A DNA stretch of 64,000 nucleotides from Enterococcus sp. 9E7_DIV0242. Its GTDB lineage: Bacteria; Bacillota; Bacilli; Lactobacillales; Enterococcaceae. The stretch covers positions 4,391,001-4,455,000 of the forward strand of contig NZ_CP147247.1 of assembly GCF_002140975.2 (NCBI RefSeq), written 5' to 3'. Made by a program: the position numbers and the translations under genes. Below are positions 33,183-43,800 of the stretch, piece by piece. Position 1 is the first letter of the stretch. Each line of letters begins with the position of its first letter. The notes under the pieces are model-generated. The model worked only from the letters and a program-made list of their open reading frames with translations. It made no database searches and was not told the origin of the DNA.

Positions 33183-34178
33183 TTAATTAGTATCTACTGA
33201 AAATTTAAATGAAGTGCAATGCTCTATTTTTGTTTGTGGTGGCGCTTCTATTGAGCCCCATTCTGGGTGATGGACAATATCTGGTATTTCCTGTGTTTCT
33301 AAGGCAATGCCAAGGTTACTGCGCATTGTTTGACCATTGACTAGGAAATCATCATTGAAGCCGGTTGCTGTAAAAACGACCACACTTTGCCGATTGGTTG
33401 ATAACTCCATGACTCTGCCGCTATTAGGCTCGCTCAAAATAATTTGAGGTGTATCAATACTTAAGAGAAAGGGGTCATCAATGCCTTTGGAGATTTCTGA
33501 TAAAGCTGCACCGATTTTTTTTGATTCTGTAAAATCATAAGGTGTCCCTTTGACTGTTGCGATTTCTCCCGTCGGAATAGCTTCATCGTCTGTTGCAATC
33601 ATTTCCGCAGCATTTACTATCAGTGTGTGGCTTGTAATGTCAGCTTTGGCATTTCCTGAAAGATTAAAATACGCATGATTGGTTGGGTTGATCAGTGTTT
33701 GCTGCTCTGTACGATAAATCGAGGTCATGTGTAAAGTGTCTTCTGTTAGTTCATAATTGACGATAGCGGTGATTGGTCCAGGATAGCCGGAAGTCTTGTC
33801 AGTAAGAGTGAAGCTTACACCGACAGATGTCTCTGTTTGGAAGGTTTCGTAAGACCAATACTGAAAAGCCCAACTATTAGAGCCGCCGTGAATATGATGG
33901 GGACCAGCATTTTTTTCTAATTGAATAGCCTGCCACTGTCCATCTTTGATTCGTCCAGCAACAGGGCCGACGAAAGCCCCAAAGAAGGCTTTATCCTGTA
34001 AAATGGCATCCTTATCATCCAGAGAAAGCAGAATATTCTCTGATTTTCCGTCTCTATCGGGTGTAAACAGCTGATAGAGACGGGCTCCGAAATTCAAAAA
34101 AGTTGCTTTAAGCGGACCGTTTTCCAACGTAATCAAATCAAGCTTTCCGTGATAGCGTTTATGAATAGTGATAGTCAT
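33183..34178 (-). CDS. malM: Aldose 1-epimerase (mutarotase) of the maltose operon
   Basis: 331 residues of the GalM family: catalytic histidines in [12 protein letters not shown] and GPHHIHGG, and the glutamate in [12 protein letters not shown]. It interconverts alpha- and beta-glucose anomers released by the phosphorylase. It overlaps the beta-phosphoglucomutase gene by 20 bases and is last of the malP-malB-malM transcript. No clear terminator is visible in 33084-33182, only T-rich sequence. Confidence 0.92.
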   Translation of the reverse strand: MTITIHKRYHGKLDLITLENGPLKATFLNFGARLYQLFTPDRDGKSENILLSLDDKDAILQDKAFFGAFVGPVAGRIKDGQWQAIQLEKNAGPHHIHGGSNSWAFQYWSYETFQTETSVGVSFTLTDKTSGYPGPITAIVNYELTEDTLHMTSIYRTEQQTLINPTNHAYFNLSGNAKADITSHTLIVNAAEMIATDDEAIPTGEIATVKGTPYDFTESKKIGAALSEISKGIDDPFLLSIDTPQIILSEPNSGRVMELSTNRQSVVVFTATGFNDDFLVNGQTMRSNLGIALETQEIPDIVHHPEWGSIEAPPQTKIEHCTSFKFSVDTN

Positions 34179-34839
34179 TTTTATTGCTCCATAGCGTTTC
34201 TAAATAGGTCAGAGTCAATGCCGCTGTTGTAGCGACAAGGGGAATATCTGATCCTAGATCTTCTGACTGACCAACACCGATTGGAAAGGCACCGCTTTTT
34301 TTTATTGCGAGGATACCGGCTTGTGCATCCTCAATGCCGATACAGGCTTCGATTGGAAGGGCAAGCTGATTAGCCGCTGCTAAGAAAATATCTGGTGCCG
34401 GTTTTCCTGCTTTAAGAGAAGCAGGATCAACGATTGTATCGAAATACTCAGATAAGCCCATTTTATCAAGAAGGGCAGGGCCGTTTTTACTGGCAGAAGC
34501 TAACGCGGTTTTTATGTGATTCTTCTTTAAGTCCTTCAGTAGTTCTAGGATTCCTGGGAAAACATCTTTCGGTGAGACTTCTTGAATCATATCCACGTAA
34601 TTGTCGTTTTTTCTTTGGGCCAATGCAGCGAATTCTGCATCTGTGTGGTGATCCTGTTGTCCACCTTGGGCTAAAATCAAGCGTAGGGAATCCTCTCGGC
34701 TAACGCCTTTCAGTTGTTCGTTGAACGCTCGATCAATCGAGATACCCAACTCTTCTGCAAGCTTTTTCCAAGCCTTATAATGATATTCCGCTGTATCAGT
34801 GATCACACCGTCTAAATCAAATAGTACACCTTGAAACAT
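34159..34839 (-). CDS. pgmB: Beta-phosphoglucomutase
   Basis: 226 residues of the HAD family. The nucleophile motif is [19 protein letters not shown], with ALASASKNG and GIEDAQAGI for phosphate and magnesium binding. It converts beta-glucose 1-phosphate, the product of the phosphorylase, to glucose 6-phosphate. AAAGGAGG precedes the ATG. In E. faecalis the equivalent gene is called malB. Confidence 0.95.
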   Translation of the reverse strand: MFQGVLFDLDGVITDTAEYHYKAWKKLAEELGISIDRAFNEQLKGVSREDSLRLILAQGGQQDHHTDAEFAALAQRKNDNYVDMIQEVSPKDVFPGILELLKDLKKNHIKTALASASKNGPALLDKMGLSEYFDTIVDPASLKAGKPAPDIFLAAANQLALPIEACIGIEDAQAGILAIKKSGAFPIGVGQSEDLGSDIPLVATTAALTLTYLETLWSNKNDYHYS

Positions 34840-34955
34840 TGTGTTTCCTCCTTTGTTTTAAGTGATCGAAACCGAAGAAACCAGCGTACTGCTAAAAATA
34901 CAAAGCTTCATTTCATCGGTTCGAACACGTTTTTTCCTTTTGGTGATCGGTAATC

Positions 34956-37238
34956 TTAACTACGTTGCAAAGGCAGAATGAGCTTATCTGACAGCTCTCT
35001 TGTTTCTTCGTAAACCTTCAAAGTTAGAGGCGTGCCTTCAAGAAGCTCAATGGTCAATTGCTTTCCAACCTCAATAGCTAATAGACGTCCACGATAGTTG
35101 ATATGGAACGCATATTTTGTCCAGTCAGATGGTAGAAAAGGGGCAAAGCTCAAGGTTTCGTTTGCGGTTTTCATTTGCGCAAAGCCTTGAACGATAGCCA
35201 GCCAGCTACCAGTCATTGATGTGATATGCAAGCCATCTTCAGTATCATTGTTGTAGTTATCCAAATCCAATCGCGCGGTTCGCTGATACATTTCGACCGC
35301 TTTTTCCTCCATACCTAGCTCAGCTGCCAGAACAGCGTGGATACTTGGAGAGAGAGAAGACTCATGAACAGTCATCGGTTCGTAAAAATCAAAATTTCGC
35401 TTCTTTTCTTCTGCGGTATAGTCCTCACCGAAGAAATAGATCCCTTGCAATACATCTGCCTGTTTGATGAAGCAAGAACGTAAAATCTTATCCCAAGACC
35501 AATTCTGGTTTAGCGGTAAATCTTTTGGATCTAAGTCTGTAACAGGTTTAAGGTCCTTATCAAGGAAGGTATCGTGTTGAACAAAAACGCCAAGCTCTTT
35601 GTCTTCGGGATAATACATGTTATCAATGATGTCCTGCCACTGAGTTAATTCCTCTTCGGCTATCGTCACGGTTGTTTGTGCAGCATGCTTTTTATAGCTT
35701 TCACTTGTATAACGTAATACCCAAGCAGCAATTGTGTTTGTATACCAGTTATTGTTGATGTTATTTTCGTATTCATTTGGTCCGGTCACACCATGGATCA
35801 TATATTTTCCGGCTCTTTTAGAGAAATGGACTCTGTCAGCCCAAAAACGAGCAACCTCTGTCAACACCTCCAAGCCTTTTGTCTGCAAGTAGGTCGTATC
35901 GCCTGTATAATTAGTGTAGTTATAGATGGCATAAGGAATCGCACCATTTCGATGAATTTCTTCAAAGGTAATTTCCCACTCGTTATGGCATTCCACTCCG
36001 GTGAAAGTCACCATCGGATAAAGTGCACCTGCCAAGCCTTGCTGCTGTGCGTTGTGTTTTGCTTGCGGCAGCTGATTGTAGCGATAAGTCAACAAATTTT
36101 CAGTCACTTCGGGTTTTGCTAGTGCCAGATAAAGAGGGACGGCGTACGCTTCTGTATCCCAATAGGTGGCGCCACCGTATTTTTCTCCGGTAAAGCCTTT
36201 AGGACCGATGTTTAAGCGTTCATCTTCTCCATAATAGGTAGCAAATAATTGGAATAAGTTGAAGCGAATCCCTTGTTGCGCTTCATCATCACCTTCGATC
36301 ACAACATCTGCCAAAGCCCAGCGCTCAGCCCATGCAGCAGCTTGTGCTAATTTTGCCTGTTCATAGGAAACACTCTCTGCTGCACGTAACAGTTCTTTTC
36401 CTTTTTCAACTTGCTGTATGTCTTTGACGTTACGACTTGTGACAACGATCACGCGTTTGGTAAGAGAGAGCTTCTCGCCATGTGTAAGATCGAATGAAAA
36501 GCTTTCTTCAATAGTTAAGTCGGATGCTGTTTTCTTTTTAGCTATAGGAGCTGTTGTTTCATGGCTCATTAAGCTAGTCACGGTGAATTGCTCGATGCCA
36601 AAATCATTAGGGATCGTACGAACAGTTAAGTAGCTGTCCTCTTCAGAGGAGGTACTTGCCTGTTGGGATTCCCAGAACATTTCTTCGTAATTACTATCTT
36701 CATTGTGAACGTGGTTGTCCAGTTTAGAAACAACGCGCAGGACAGCATCGCCTTCAAGCAGCTCGGCTTCCATTTTAATCAGCGCCAGCTCTTTCGTTTC
36801 TAAGCTTAAGAAACGTTCGAAATGAAAACGAACTTTACTATGAGCCACTGTTACAGTAAATTCTCTGGTCAGCACACCGTTTTTCATATCTAGTTCCAAA
36901 TAAAAGTCTTCGGCATCAAGTAGCGCAAGATCGATTGGGGTATCGTTGACGAATAGCTCCATTGATAGAAAGTTGACTGCGTTGATTACTTTACCAAAAT
37001 AATCAGGATAGCCGTTTTTCCACCAGCCGACGCGTGTCTTGTCTGGGTACCAAATACCCGCCAAATAGGTTCCTTGATGATGGTCACCGGAATAATGTTC
37101 CTCAAAGTTTCCCCGCATCCCCATGTAACCATTTCCTATACTAGTCAATGATTCCTGTAGCCGTAATTGTTCTTTATCTAACGTGGTCGTTGTCAATTTC
37201 CAAGGATCGACAGCAAATAATCGTTTTAGCTGTTTCAT
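34956..37238 (-). CDS. malP: Maltose phosphorylase (GH65)
   Basis: 760 residues, full length for glycoside hydrolase family 65. It has an N-terminal beta-sandwich, an (alpha/alpha)6 barrel with [22 protein letters not shown] and [22 protein letters not shown], and a C-terminal beta domain. It phosphorolyses maltose (6'-phosphate or free disaccharide) to beta-glucose 1-phosphate and glucose. GH65 also includes trehalose and kojibiose phosphorylases. The neighbouring maltose-type PTS and pgmB favour maltose. The promoter carries a LacI-type operator in its spacer. Confidence 0.92.
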   Translation of the reverse strand: MKQLKRLFAVDPWKLTTTTLDKEQLRLQESLTSIGNGYMGMRGNFEEHYSGDHHQGTYLAGIWYPDKTRVGWWKNGYPDYFGKVINAVNFLSMELFVNDTPIDLALLDAEDFYLELDMKNGVLTREFTVTVAHSKVRFHFERFLSLETKELALIKMEAELLEGDAVLRVVSKLDNHVHNEDSNYEEMFWESQQASTSSEEDSYLTVRTIPNDFGIEQFTVTSLMSHETTAPIAKKKTASDLTIEESFSFDLTHGEKLSLTKRVIVVTSRNVKDIQQVEKGKELLRAAESVSYEQAKLAQAAAWAERWALADVVIEGDDEAQQGIRFNLFQLFATYYGEDERLNIGPKGFTGEKYGGATYWDTEAYAVPLYLALAKPEVTENLLTYRYNQLPQAKHNAQQQGLAGALYPMVTFTGVECHNEWEITFEEIHRNGAIPYAIYNYTNYTGDTTYLQTKGLEVLTEVARFWADRVHFSKRAGKYMIHGVTGPNEYENNINNNWYTNTIAAWVLRYTSESYKKHAAQTTVTIAEEELTQWQDIIDNMYYPEDKELGVFVQHDTFLDKDLKPVTDLDPKDLPLNQNWSWDKILRSCFIKQADVLQGIYFFGEDYTAEEKKRNFDFYEPMTVHESSLSPSIHAVLAAELGMEEKAVEMYQRTARLDLDNYNNDTEDGLHITSMTGSWLAIVQGFAQMKTANETLSFAPFLPSDWTKYAFHINYRGRLLAIEVGKQLTIELLEGTPLTLKVYEETRELSDKLILPLQRS

Positions 37239-37279
37239 TATTTAACACTCCTTTTTTGTGATATTCATTTTATGCTTTA

Positions 37280-37308
37280 ACAATAAACGCAATCGGTTTC
37301 GTTGTCAA
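37280..37308 (-). promoter_or_regulatory. malP promoter with LacI-type operator
   Basis: On the minus strand: perfect TTGACA, 17 bases, TATTGT. The spacer itself is the palindromic operator AACGCAATCGGTTTCGTT (37286-37303), so repressor binding would block polymerase directly. Confidence 0.85.
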
Positions 37309-37385
37309 CTGTAAAAATGATTTATTAGTAATATACATTGGAAACTCATATTTATATGGTGCATCAATAAAAATAATATTTTCTC

Positions 37386-37414
37386 TTTACATTTTGAAAC
37401 GAAGGTTATATAAT
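37386..37414 (+). promoter_or_regulatory. malT promoter
   Basis: TTTACA (37386-37391), 17 bases, perfect TATAAT (37409-37414). The operator lies immediately downstream. Confidence 0.8.
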
Positions 37415-37417
37415 CTA

Positions 37418-37439
37418 GTTACGAAATCGATTGCGTTAA
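37418..37439 (+). promoter_or_regulatory. MalR-type operator at the malT start of transcription
   Basis: ACGAAATCGATTGCGT with symmetric flanks, the same palindrome as in the malP promoter with CG at the centre. Placed around +1, it would act as a roadblock. MalR (40914-41930) is the likely ligand; CcpA is an alternative. Confidence 0.75.
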
Positions 37440-37475
37440 GTGCGACAATTGATAATTGAAAAGGAGAGGGAGACA

Positions 37476-39647
37476 ATGAAAAAATTTATTAACTTCGAAT
37501 TTCTGCAAAAGTTCGGCAAAGCGCTGATGGTCGTTGTAGCGGTTATGCCGGCAGCAGGGTTGATGATCAGTTTAGGAAAATCATTGCCGTTGATCAATGC
37601 AGATATGGGCTTTTTAGTAACAACAGGCGGTGTGATCGAGAGTATCGGTTGGGCTATTATTGGGAATTTACATCTATTATTTGCACTTGCCATTGGAGGT
37701 AGTTGGGCGAAAGAAAAAGCCGGTGGTGCGTTTGCGGCAGGTATCTCGTTTGTTTTGATTAACCGGATCACGGGTTCGATATTTGGTGTGACATCAGAAA
37801 TGCTGAATAATGAAGACGCTTTTACTCACACCTTATTTGGAACGAAAATCATGGTAAAAGGATTTTTCACTAGTGTTTTAGAAGCACCGGCCTTAAATAT
37901 GGGTGTGTTTGTTGGGATCATTGCTGGATTTGTCGGGGCAGCAGCCTTCAATAAATACTATAACTACCGGAAGCTGCCGGATGCTTTGTCCTTCTTTAAT
38001 GGCAAACGCTTCGTCCCATTCGTTGTTATTGCGTGGTCAGTCATCGTTTCATTAGTTCTTGCAGTCGTTTGGCCTTACATCCAAGCGGGGATCAATAACT
38101 TTGGATTGTGGATCGCCCAATCGCAAGAGACAGCACCTGTACTGGCACCATTCTTGTTTGGTACACTAGAACGGCTGTTACTACCATTTGGTCTTCATCA
38201 TATGTTGACGATTCCAATCAACTATACACAGCTAGGTGGTACCTATGAAATTCTTTCAGGCGCACAAGCAGGAACGCAGGTATTTGGTCAGGATCCTCTT
38301 TGGTTAGCATGGGCAACAGATTTAGTCAACTTGAAGGATGCAGGGGACGCCAGTCAATATGCATATGTGTTGAATAACTGGACACCGGCACGTTTCAAAG
38401 TAGGGCAAATGATTGGTTCTTCAGGTATTTTGATGGGTATGACGTTGGCAATGTATCGAAATGTCGATGCGGACAAACGTCATAAATACAAATCTATGTA
38501 CGTTTCAGCTGCATTAGCAGTATTTTTAACAGGGGTTACCGAACCCTTGGAGTTCATGTTTATGTTTGCCGCAGTTCCGCTTTATGCTGTGTATTCAGTG
38601 ATTCAAGGACTGGCTTTTGCAGCGGCGGATATTATTTCTCTTAGAGTCCATTCATTTGGGAATATCGAGCTCTTGACACGAACACCATTAGCTATCAAAG
38701 CGGGATTAGGCGGTGATCTGATCAACTTTGTTCTGGCCACGATTCTATTTGCTGTAGTGACGTATTTCCTAGCGAATTTCATGATCAAGAAGTTCAACTT
38801 TGCGACACCTGGTCGAAATGGGAACTATGAAAATGATGGAGATACTGATAGTAGTGGTGGAAACACCGCGATCGCTTCCGACCAACAGGTGATCGATATC
38901 ATCAACCTATTGGGTGGTAGAGAAAACATTACAGATGTGGACGCTTGTATGACCAGACTGCGTGTTACTGTAAAGGACACAACTCGTGTAGGTGCAGAGC
39001 AGCACTGGAAACGGGCAGGCGCAATGGGACTGATTCATAAGGATAACGGGGTTCAGGCTGTTTACGGTCCGAAAGCGGATGTTTTGAAATCAGATATACA
39101 AGATTTATTGGAGTCAGGGGCTGAAATACCGACTTCGAATTTTGAACAACAAGTAGTAGAAACAGCGGATCAACCAACGGCATTTACCGGAGCAGTGGAG
39201 GACTTGATCGCTGTTGCTGAGGGAGAAGTTATTCCGATAGAAGCCGTTGCAGATGAAGTATTTTCGAAAAAAATGATGGGAGATGGTTTTGCTGTCGAGC
39301 CTACGAGTGGTGCTATTTATGCACCGGTTTCAGGAACGGTCATCAGCGTATTTCCTACGAAGCATGCCATCGGACTACAAACAGATAGCGGGCTTGAAGT
39401 ACTTGTTCATATGGGCCTAGATACAGTGGAAATGAAGGAGTCAGCTTTCACGATTTTTGTGAAGGATGGACAAAAAATTACTGCCGGCGATAAAATTGCA
39501 GAGGCGGATTTGAAGAAAATCAGAGCCGAAGGCAAAGGAACAACAATCATCGTTGTTTTCACCAACAGTGAGAAAATCCAGGAGATGCATTTGGATAAAA
39601 AAGGAATTCAGACTGGAAAAACGATTATCGGCTCTGTAAACTTATAG
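37476..39647 (+). CDS. malT: PTS maltose/glucose permease EIICBA
   Basis: 723 residues from the ATG at 37476, with AAGGAGAGGG upstream. The EIIC domain (1 to about 440) has the GIxE-like FLTGVTEPLEFMFMF motif. EIIB has phosphocysteine C491 in VDACMTRLRV. EIIA has phosphohistidine H645 in VLVHMGLDTV. It takes up and phosphorylates its sugar at the membrane; its position opposite malP-pgmB-malM indicates maltose. Domain order and context match enterococcal MalT. Confidence 0.93.
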   Translation: MKKFINFEFLQKFGKALMVVVAVMPAAGLMISLGKSLPLINADMGFLVTTGGVIESIGWAIIGNLHLLFALAIGGSWAKEKAGGAFAAGISFVLINRITGSIFGVTSEMLNNEDAFTHTLFGTKIMVKGFFTSVLEAPALNMGVFVGIIAGFVGAAAFNKYYNYRKLPDALSFFNGKRFVPFVVIAWSVIVSLVLAVVWPYIQAGINNFGLWIAQSQETAPVLAPFLFGTLERLLLPFGLHHMLTIPINYTQLGGTYEILSGAQAGTQVFGQDPLWLAWATDLVNLKDAGDASQYAYVLNNWTPARFKVGQMIGSSGILMGMTLAMYRNVDADKRHKYKSMYVSAALAVFLTGVTEPLEFMFMFAAVPLYAVYSVIQGLAFAAADIISLRVHSFGNIELLTRTPLAIKAGLGGDLINFVLATILFAVVTYFLANFMIKKFNFATPGRNGNYENDGDTDSSGGNTAIASDQQVIDIINLLGGRENITDVDACMTRLRVTVKDTTRVGAEQHWKRAGAMGLIHKDNGVQAVYGPKADVLKSDIQDLLESGAEIPTSNFEQQVVETADQPTAFTGAVEDLIAVAEGEVIPIEAVADEVFSKKMMGDGFAVEPTSGAIYAPVSGTVISVFPTKHAIGLQTDSGLEVLVHMGLDTVEMKESAFTIFVKDGQKITAGDKIAEADLKKIRAEGKGTTIIVVFTNSEKIQEMHLDKKGIQTGKTIIGSVNL

Positions 39648-39687
39648 ACAGAAATACGCTTGGAGCAGAAGTGACCAGTCTGAAATA

Positions 39688-39790
39688 GAGGTTGGGACAA
39701 ACACTTATGAGTGTTTGTCCCACCGTTTATCCGGTTTTAGGTGTATAGAGGTGTGTGGGATTGAGTTATGTCCCACACTCTTTGCTTTTT
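39688..39790 (+). repeat. Dispersed intergenic hairpin element, copy 1
   Basis: Contains GGGACAAACACT paired with AGTGTTTGTCCC, then GTCCCACCGTTTATYCGGTTTTA and a second hairpin TGTGGGA...TCCCACA followed by T-rich sequence. The same right-hand part recurs at 52713-52785. It sits after malT and probably also terminates it. Confidence 0.75.
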
Positions 39791-39857
39791 TAGCTAGTTA
39801 GAGAAATCGCTCTGGCGGATACTTATTCCATATATGACAGTGAAAGGATATATGATG

Positions 39858-40694
39858 ATGAAAATACTCACATTAAATACACACAGCTGGCTTGAAGAAG
39901 AGCCAATAGAGAAATTAAATCAGCTGGCAAGGACGATTGTTGACCGTGACTATGATTTGATCGCTTTGCAAGAGGTCAATCAAAGTATCACCGCAGAACC
40001 AGGACAAACGGATGCCTATTTTCATGATGCCTCTTTAACAGATTTATTCGTACACAGAGATAATTTCGCATTGCTGCTTTCTAAAAAGCTTCAAACCTAT
40101 GGCAAGAGCTATCACTGGTGTTGGTTGCCGGTACATATAGGATATGATCGATTTCATGAAGGACTAGCGTTGTTTTCAAAACATCCCATCGAGCCGGAGG
40201 GCTTTTTAGTGTCTAAGCAACAGGCATTTAACGATTACCGGACAAGAAAAATTTTATTTGGAAAGACACAGTTAGATGGTCAGGATGTTCTCGCCATGTC
40301 CTGTCATTATTCTTGGTGGACGGAGGAACAAGCAGAGGGCTTCTTGAAAGAGTGGCAGCAAACCTTAGATCATTTAGCGGACTATGATTTACCGATTCTA
40401 CTCTTGGGAGATTTTAATAATCCGGCAGAGGTAGCCGGTCAAGGGCACGAACTGGTTCTTAAGCATTTTAGAGATATTTATCAGCACGCTGAAGAAATCG
40501 ATGGTGAGCATACCGTAATCAAAGAAATTGATGGGTGGTCTGGGAATGATCAGAAGCTGCGGATTGACTTTGTTTTCACGTCAGAGGATATTTCAGCAGA
40601 ACGATATGAAGTCGTATTTGATGGTAGAAAGACACCTGTGATCAGCGACCATTTTGGTATTGAAGCAACGCTGCATTTTTCAACAGAGTCGTAA
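39858..40694 (+). CDS. Endonuclease/exonuclease/phosphatase family protein
   Basis: About 278 residues. Three consecutive in-frame ATG codons occur (39852-39858); the last is nine bases from AAGGA and gives MKILTLNTHSW. Metal and catalytic motifs of the DNase I-like fold are present: N in LNTHSW, LIALQEVNQ, LLGDFNNP and the final SDHFGIEA. Members cut phosphoesters of nucleic acids, lipids or sugars. It lies between malT and malR; the same family often accompanies sugar operons in Firmicutes, so a sugar-phosphate role is possible. Confidence 0.88.
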   Translation: MKILTLNTHSWLEEEPIEKLNQLARTIVDRDYDLIALQEVNQSITAEPGQTDAYFHDASLTDLFVHRDNFALLLSKKLQTYGKSYHWCWLPVHIGYDRFHEGLALFSKHPIEPEGFLVSKQQAFNDYRTRKILFGKTQLDGQDVLAMSCHYSWWTEEQAEGFLKEWQQTLDHLADYDLPILLLGDFNNPAEVAGQGHELVLKHFRDIYQHAEEIDGEHTVIKEIDGWSGNDQKLRIDFVFTSEDISAERYEVVFDGRKTPVISDHFGIEATLHFSTES

Positions 40695-40815
40695 TAATTG
40701 AAGAAAAAGGTACGTCTGTTCAAATGTATGATTAAAGTTAAGGATAACAGCTCCGATATCCATACACTGATTTATTGAAAAGCTGGAATGAAAGAGCTTT
40801 TCACACGTTTTTGCA

Positions 40816-40844
40816 TTGACAAAGCAACCGTTTGCATTTATGCT
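40816..40844 (+). promoter_or_regulatory. malR promoter with internal operator
   Basis: Perfect TTGACA (40816-40821), 17 bases, TATGCT (40839-40844). The spacer contains the near-palindrome GCAACCGTTTGC (40824-40835) with CG at the centre, suggesting autoregulation. Confidence 0.7.
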
Positions 40845-40913
40845 TAAGGAAGAAAAAAGTCAATCAATTTAGGACGAATGTTCTGAAATAAACGAATAAA
40901 GAGGGTAACGAAA

Positions 40914-41930
40914 ATGAGTGTGACAATCAAGGATGTAGCTCGAGAAGTGGGCGTAGCTCCTTCAACCGTTTCAAGAACTTTACAGGATCATCCGAGTATT
41001 TCAAAAGGGACAAAGGAAAAAGTCAGACGAGCAATGGAGAAGCTGGGCTATGTTCCGAATGCTGCTGCGCAAAATTTGGCAAAAAAATACGCAAACACGA
41101 TTGGTGTTGTCTTTCCCGTGTTGTCTTCGTCGGATAGAAAGAGCAATCCCTTTTACTTGGAAGCAATTACCGCGATGAATCAGGAAGCCGGGAAGCAGGA
41201 TGTGACGATTTCCTTTGCCTCCGGGGAAACGCAAGACGAACTTTTAGAAAATGTTCAGTTGATGTATAAACAGAAACGAGTGGATGGATTTATTCTTCTA
41301 TATATTAGAAAGGATGATCCCGTATTAAACTATTTGGTGGAATACAATATCCCTTATACAGTCATTGGTCAACCTTATCGATATAATAATGGAACGAGTA
41401 GTGTGGATAATGATAATCAGCTATTGGGAAGAACTGCTGCTCAATACTTGATCGATAAAGGACATGAAAATATCGTGTTTGTTACGAATTATGAAAAGGA
41501 AAATGTGTTTCAAGAACGATTTTACGGATATGAAAAATGTATGGAGGAAAATGAGTTAAAGCCATTTCCTTATGTGGTCTTAAAAAAACCGGAGGATTAC
41601 ACAGCGTTCGAAGAGACCTTGAAGGAGTTGCAGCCGACTGCGTGTATTGCCATCGATGATATGTTTGCTTTACGTGTGATTCAGCTATGCAACCTATATG
41701 GCTACCAAGTGCCGGATGATATTTCAGTCATCAGCTTTAACAATTCGATCTTCACCTCTCTGATCCACCCATATATCACCTCTATTGATATTCATACAGA
41801 GGAGCTTGGAAAGGTTGCTGTTCAACAGTTTTTGATTCAGCTGAAGGATCAAGAAGCGATGAAACAGAAGGTGTTGATCCCACATACCTTGATTGAGAGA
41901 GAAACGGTGTTGGATCGAAGTAAAAAATGA
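40914..41930 (+). CDS. malR: LacI-family regulator of maltose genes
   Basis: 338 residues. The N-terminal helix-turn-helix is TIKDVAREVGVAPSTVSRTLQDHP, with the hinge helix NAAAQNLAKKYANTIGVV and then a periplasmic-binding-like sensor domain. GAGGGTAACGAAA precedes the ATG. It closes the maltose locus. Operators of LacI type occur in the malP, malT and malR promoters, making it the natural repressor. The gene name rests on context. Confidence 0.88.
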   Translation: MSVTIKDVAREVGVAPSTVSRTLQDHPSISKGTKEKVRRAMEKLGYVPNAAAQNLAKKYANTIGVVFPVLSSSDRKSNPFYLEAITAMNQEAGKQDVTISFASGETQDELLENVQLMYKQKRVDGFILLYIRKDDPVLNYLVEYNIPYTVIGQPYRYNNGTSSVDNDNQLLGRTAAQYLIDKGHENIVFVTNYEKENVFQERFYGYEKCMEENELKPFPYVVLKKPEDYTAFEETLKELQPTACIAIDDMFALRVIQLCNLYGYQVPDDISVISFNNSIFTSLIHPYITSIDIHTEELGKVAVQQFLIQLKDQEAMKQKVLIPHTLIERETVLDRSKK

Positions 41931-41970
41931 AATGAACATGTAGCTGAGTATTATGATTCAGGAAACTATT

Positions 41971-42018
41971 CCTCTAGAAGCTGTGGAAGTAAATCCAGCT
42001 TTTAGGGGATTTTTTTGT
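41971..42018 (+). terminator. malR terminator
   Basis: CCTCTAGAAGCTG pairs with CAGCTTTTAGGGG (one wobble region) and is followed by seven T. Confidence 0.85.
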
Positions 42019-42188
42019 TTAAGACTAGCTACACAAATCAGCTTTATCGTGAATAAGACAACTTGTCTTATGACCAGGAATATCAAGTTTGTTCCGCTCT
42101 GGTATTGAAACTAGTAAACTTTATATGGTATTCTGAACAGGTCTGTTTTTTTTATCAGGCAACTAATAAGCAAAAGGAGAAGGAAAAT

Positions 42189-42593
42189 ATGGAAGGAAAA
42201 ACAATGAAGATTTGGCCGTTAGTTGGTATGCTTGCGGTTGTCGCGCTGAGTATTATCAGTGTGTTCTTACCATTGGCGACAATGGGCTCAAAAAATTATT
42301 CTTCGCTGATAACAGATAGTGGAGGCGAGGCTGGAAGAATCGTGATTATTGCAGCAGTAGCTGTTGGTATTTTAGCTGTGTTGGCTTTATTTACGAAGAA
42401 GACATTCTTAAGTAAAATTGCTGGGGTTTTTAGTATTTTAGGTGCGTTAGTTTTGGCAGGAGTAGGTGCGATTGCCTATTTTGCTGTCGAGCGTTTATCT
42501 GCATCACCAGCTACCGGAATTTATCTTGTCTTTGTAGGAGCAGCGTTGTTCCTTATTATGGGGATTGCGTCTATGCGTGCAAAGAAAAACTAA
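42189..42593 (+). CDS. Four-helix hypothetical membrane protein
   Basis: 134 residues from the ATG at 42189 (AAAAGGAGAAGG upstream); a longer open frame to 42063 lacks a site. Membrane segments lie near residues 8-30, 50-68, 76-98 and 106-125. There are no charged motifs inside the segments and no recognised family. A terminator follows, so it forms its own unit. Confidence 0.75.
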   Translation: MEGKTMKIWPLVGMLAVVALSIISVFLPLATMGSKNYSSLITDSGGEAGRIVIIAAVAVGILAVLALFTKKTFLSKIAGVFSILGALVLAGVGAIAYFAVERLSASPATGIYLVFVGAALFLIMGIASMRAKKN

Positions 42594-42640
42594 CCTAAGC
42601 GTATTTTTTTACTCTTAGTCATTCGGATAAAAAATGAGTT

Positions 42641-42676
42641 AGGCTTGAAGAGGTTCACTTCTTCAAGCCTTTTTTG
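42641..42676 (+). terminator. Terminator after the four-helix protein
   Basis: AGGCTTGAAGA and its exact complement TCTTCAAGCCT with an eight-base loop, then six T. Confidence 0.9.
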
Positions 42677-42842
42677 CTACGCAGTTTTTTGAAAGTCAAC
42701 GTCTTTTTAGAACGAAGGAAAAGCAGCAGAGATCCATTTTTCATGAAAAATGATAGGATGAATAGAATAAAATCAAAAGGCATACTGACTCGCTAAGAAA
42801 TGAGCGTGTAGGTGAAAAATGAAGCTGCTATTAAAATGGTGA

Positions 42843-42886
42843 GACAAACACCCCTGACAGCGTTCATCCGTCCAGGGGTGTTTGTC
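42843..42886. terminator. Hairpin between convergent units
   Basis: Exact 14-base arms (GACAAACACCCCTG and complement) around a 16-base loop between the plus-strand gene and deoD. The T runs are weak on both sides, but position favours a terminator for deoD. Confidence 0.55.
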
Positions 42887-42922
42887 ACTAACTAATTTTT
42901 CGGTTAAAGCTTACCAAAGTTT

Positions 42923-43627
42923 TTAAGAAATAATCGTTTCAAGGGCTAAAAGAATCATATCATTAAATGTTGTTTGCCGTTCTTCGGCAGTTGTTTGTTC
43001 CCCGGTAATTAAGTGATCGCTGACTGTCAACAGAGACAAGGCATCAACACCAAACTTGGCAGCCATGTAGTAAAGACCGGCTGTCTCCATTTCAACGCCC
43101 AATACCCCATAGGTTCCCAGACGCATGAACTCTTCCTGATTATCTTTATAGAAGGTATCATCAGATAATACATTTCCTACACGGACACTCATTTCTTTTT
43201 CCTTTGCAAGCTGATACGCTCGATTGATCATTTCAAAGCTTCCGATTTGCGGAAAATCATATTGCGGAAAATCATTTTTGATCATAGAAGAATTCGTTGC
43301 TGCTGCCTGTGCAATCAGCACGTCACGGATGGCAATATCTTCTTGGATTGCTCCGCATGTTCCAATACGTGACAGCTTATTCACTCCGTACATTTTAATC
43401 AATTCGTGGATATAAATAACAGCCGATGGCATGCCCATTCCTGTTCCTTGAATTGAAACTGGCGTGCCTTTGTAGGTGCCGGTAAACCCCAGCATTCCTC
43501 TAACCTGGTTATAACAGACGGCATCCTCCAGAAACGTTTCTGCGATATACTTTGCTCTTAGTGGATCTCCTGGGAGCAAAACCCTTTCTGCAATCTGACC
43601 TTTTTCTGCTTCAATGTGAAAACTCAT
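42923..43627 (-). CDS. deoD: Purine-nucleoside phosphorylase
   Basis: 234 residues, the hexameric DeoD type. The phosphate/substrate motifs are [34 protein letters not shown] and the SDHLITGE loop with the catalytic aspartate. It cleaves purine (deoxy)nucleosides with phosphate to base and pentose 1-phosphate, which DeoB then isomerises. AGGAGGG precedes the ATG. It is a separate minus-strand unit near the nucleoside operon. Confidence 0.96.
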   Translation of the reverse strand: MSFHIEAEKGQIAERVLLPGDPLRAKYIAETFLEDAVCYNQVRGMLGFTGTYKGTPVSIQGTGMGMPSAVIYIHELIKMYGVNKLSRIGTCGAIQEDIAIRDVLIAQAAATNSSMIKNDFPQYDFPQIGSFEMINRAYQLAKEKEMSVRVGNVLSDDTFYKDNQEEFMRLGTYGVLGVEMETAGLYYMAAKFGVDALSLLTVSDHLITGEQTTAEERQTTFNDMILLALETIIS

Positions 43628-43800
43628 AAAATCCCTCCTGTATTTTTTTGTATACGCTTACTTTTTATAATATAACACAGGAGGATTTCGAGGTGCCGTT
43701 AATAGGGTTACGTAAAAAGTGTGAATTGGCTCACATTTTTAGTGTTATCGGCATAACTGAAGAAAGCGATTTCAAGTGTTAGGATACAGATATCAGCAGG

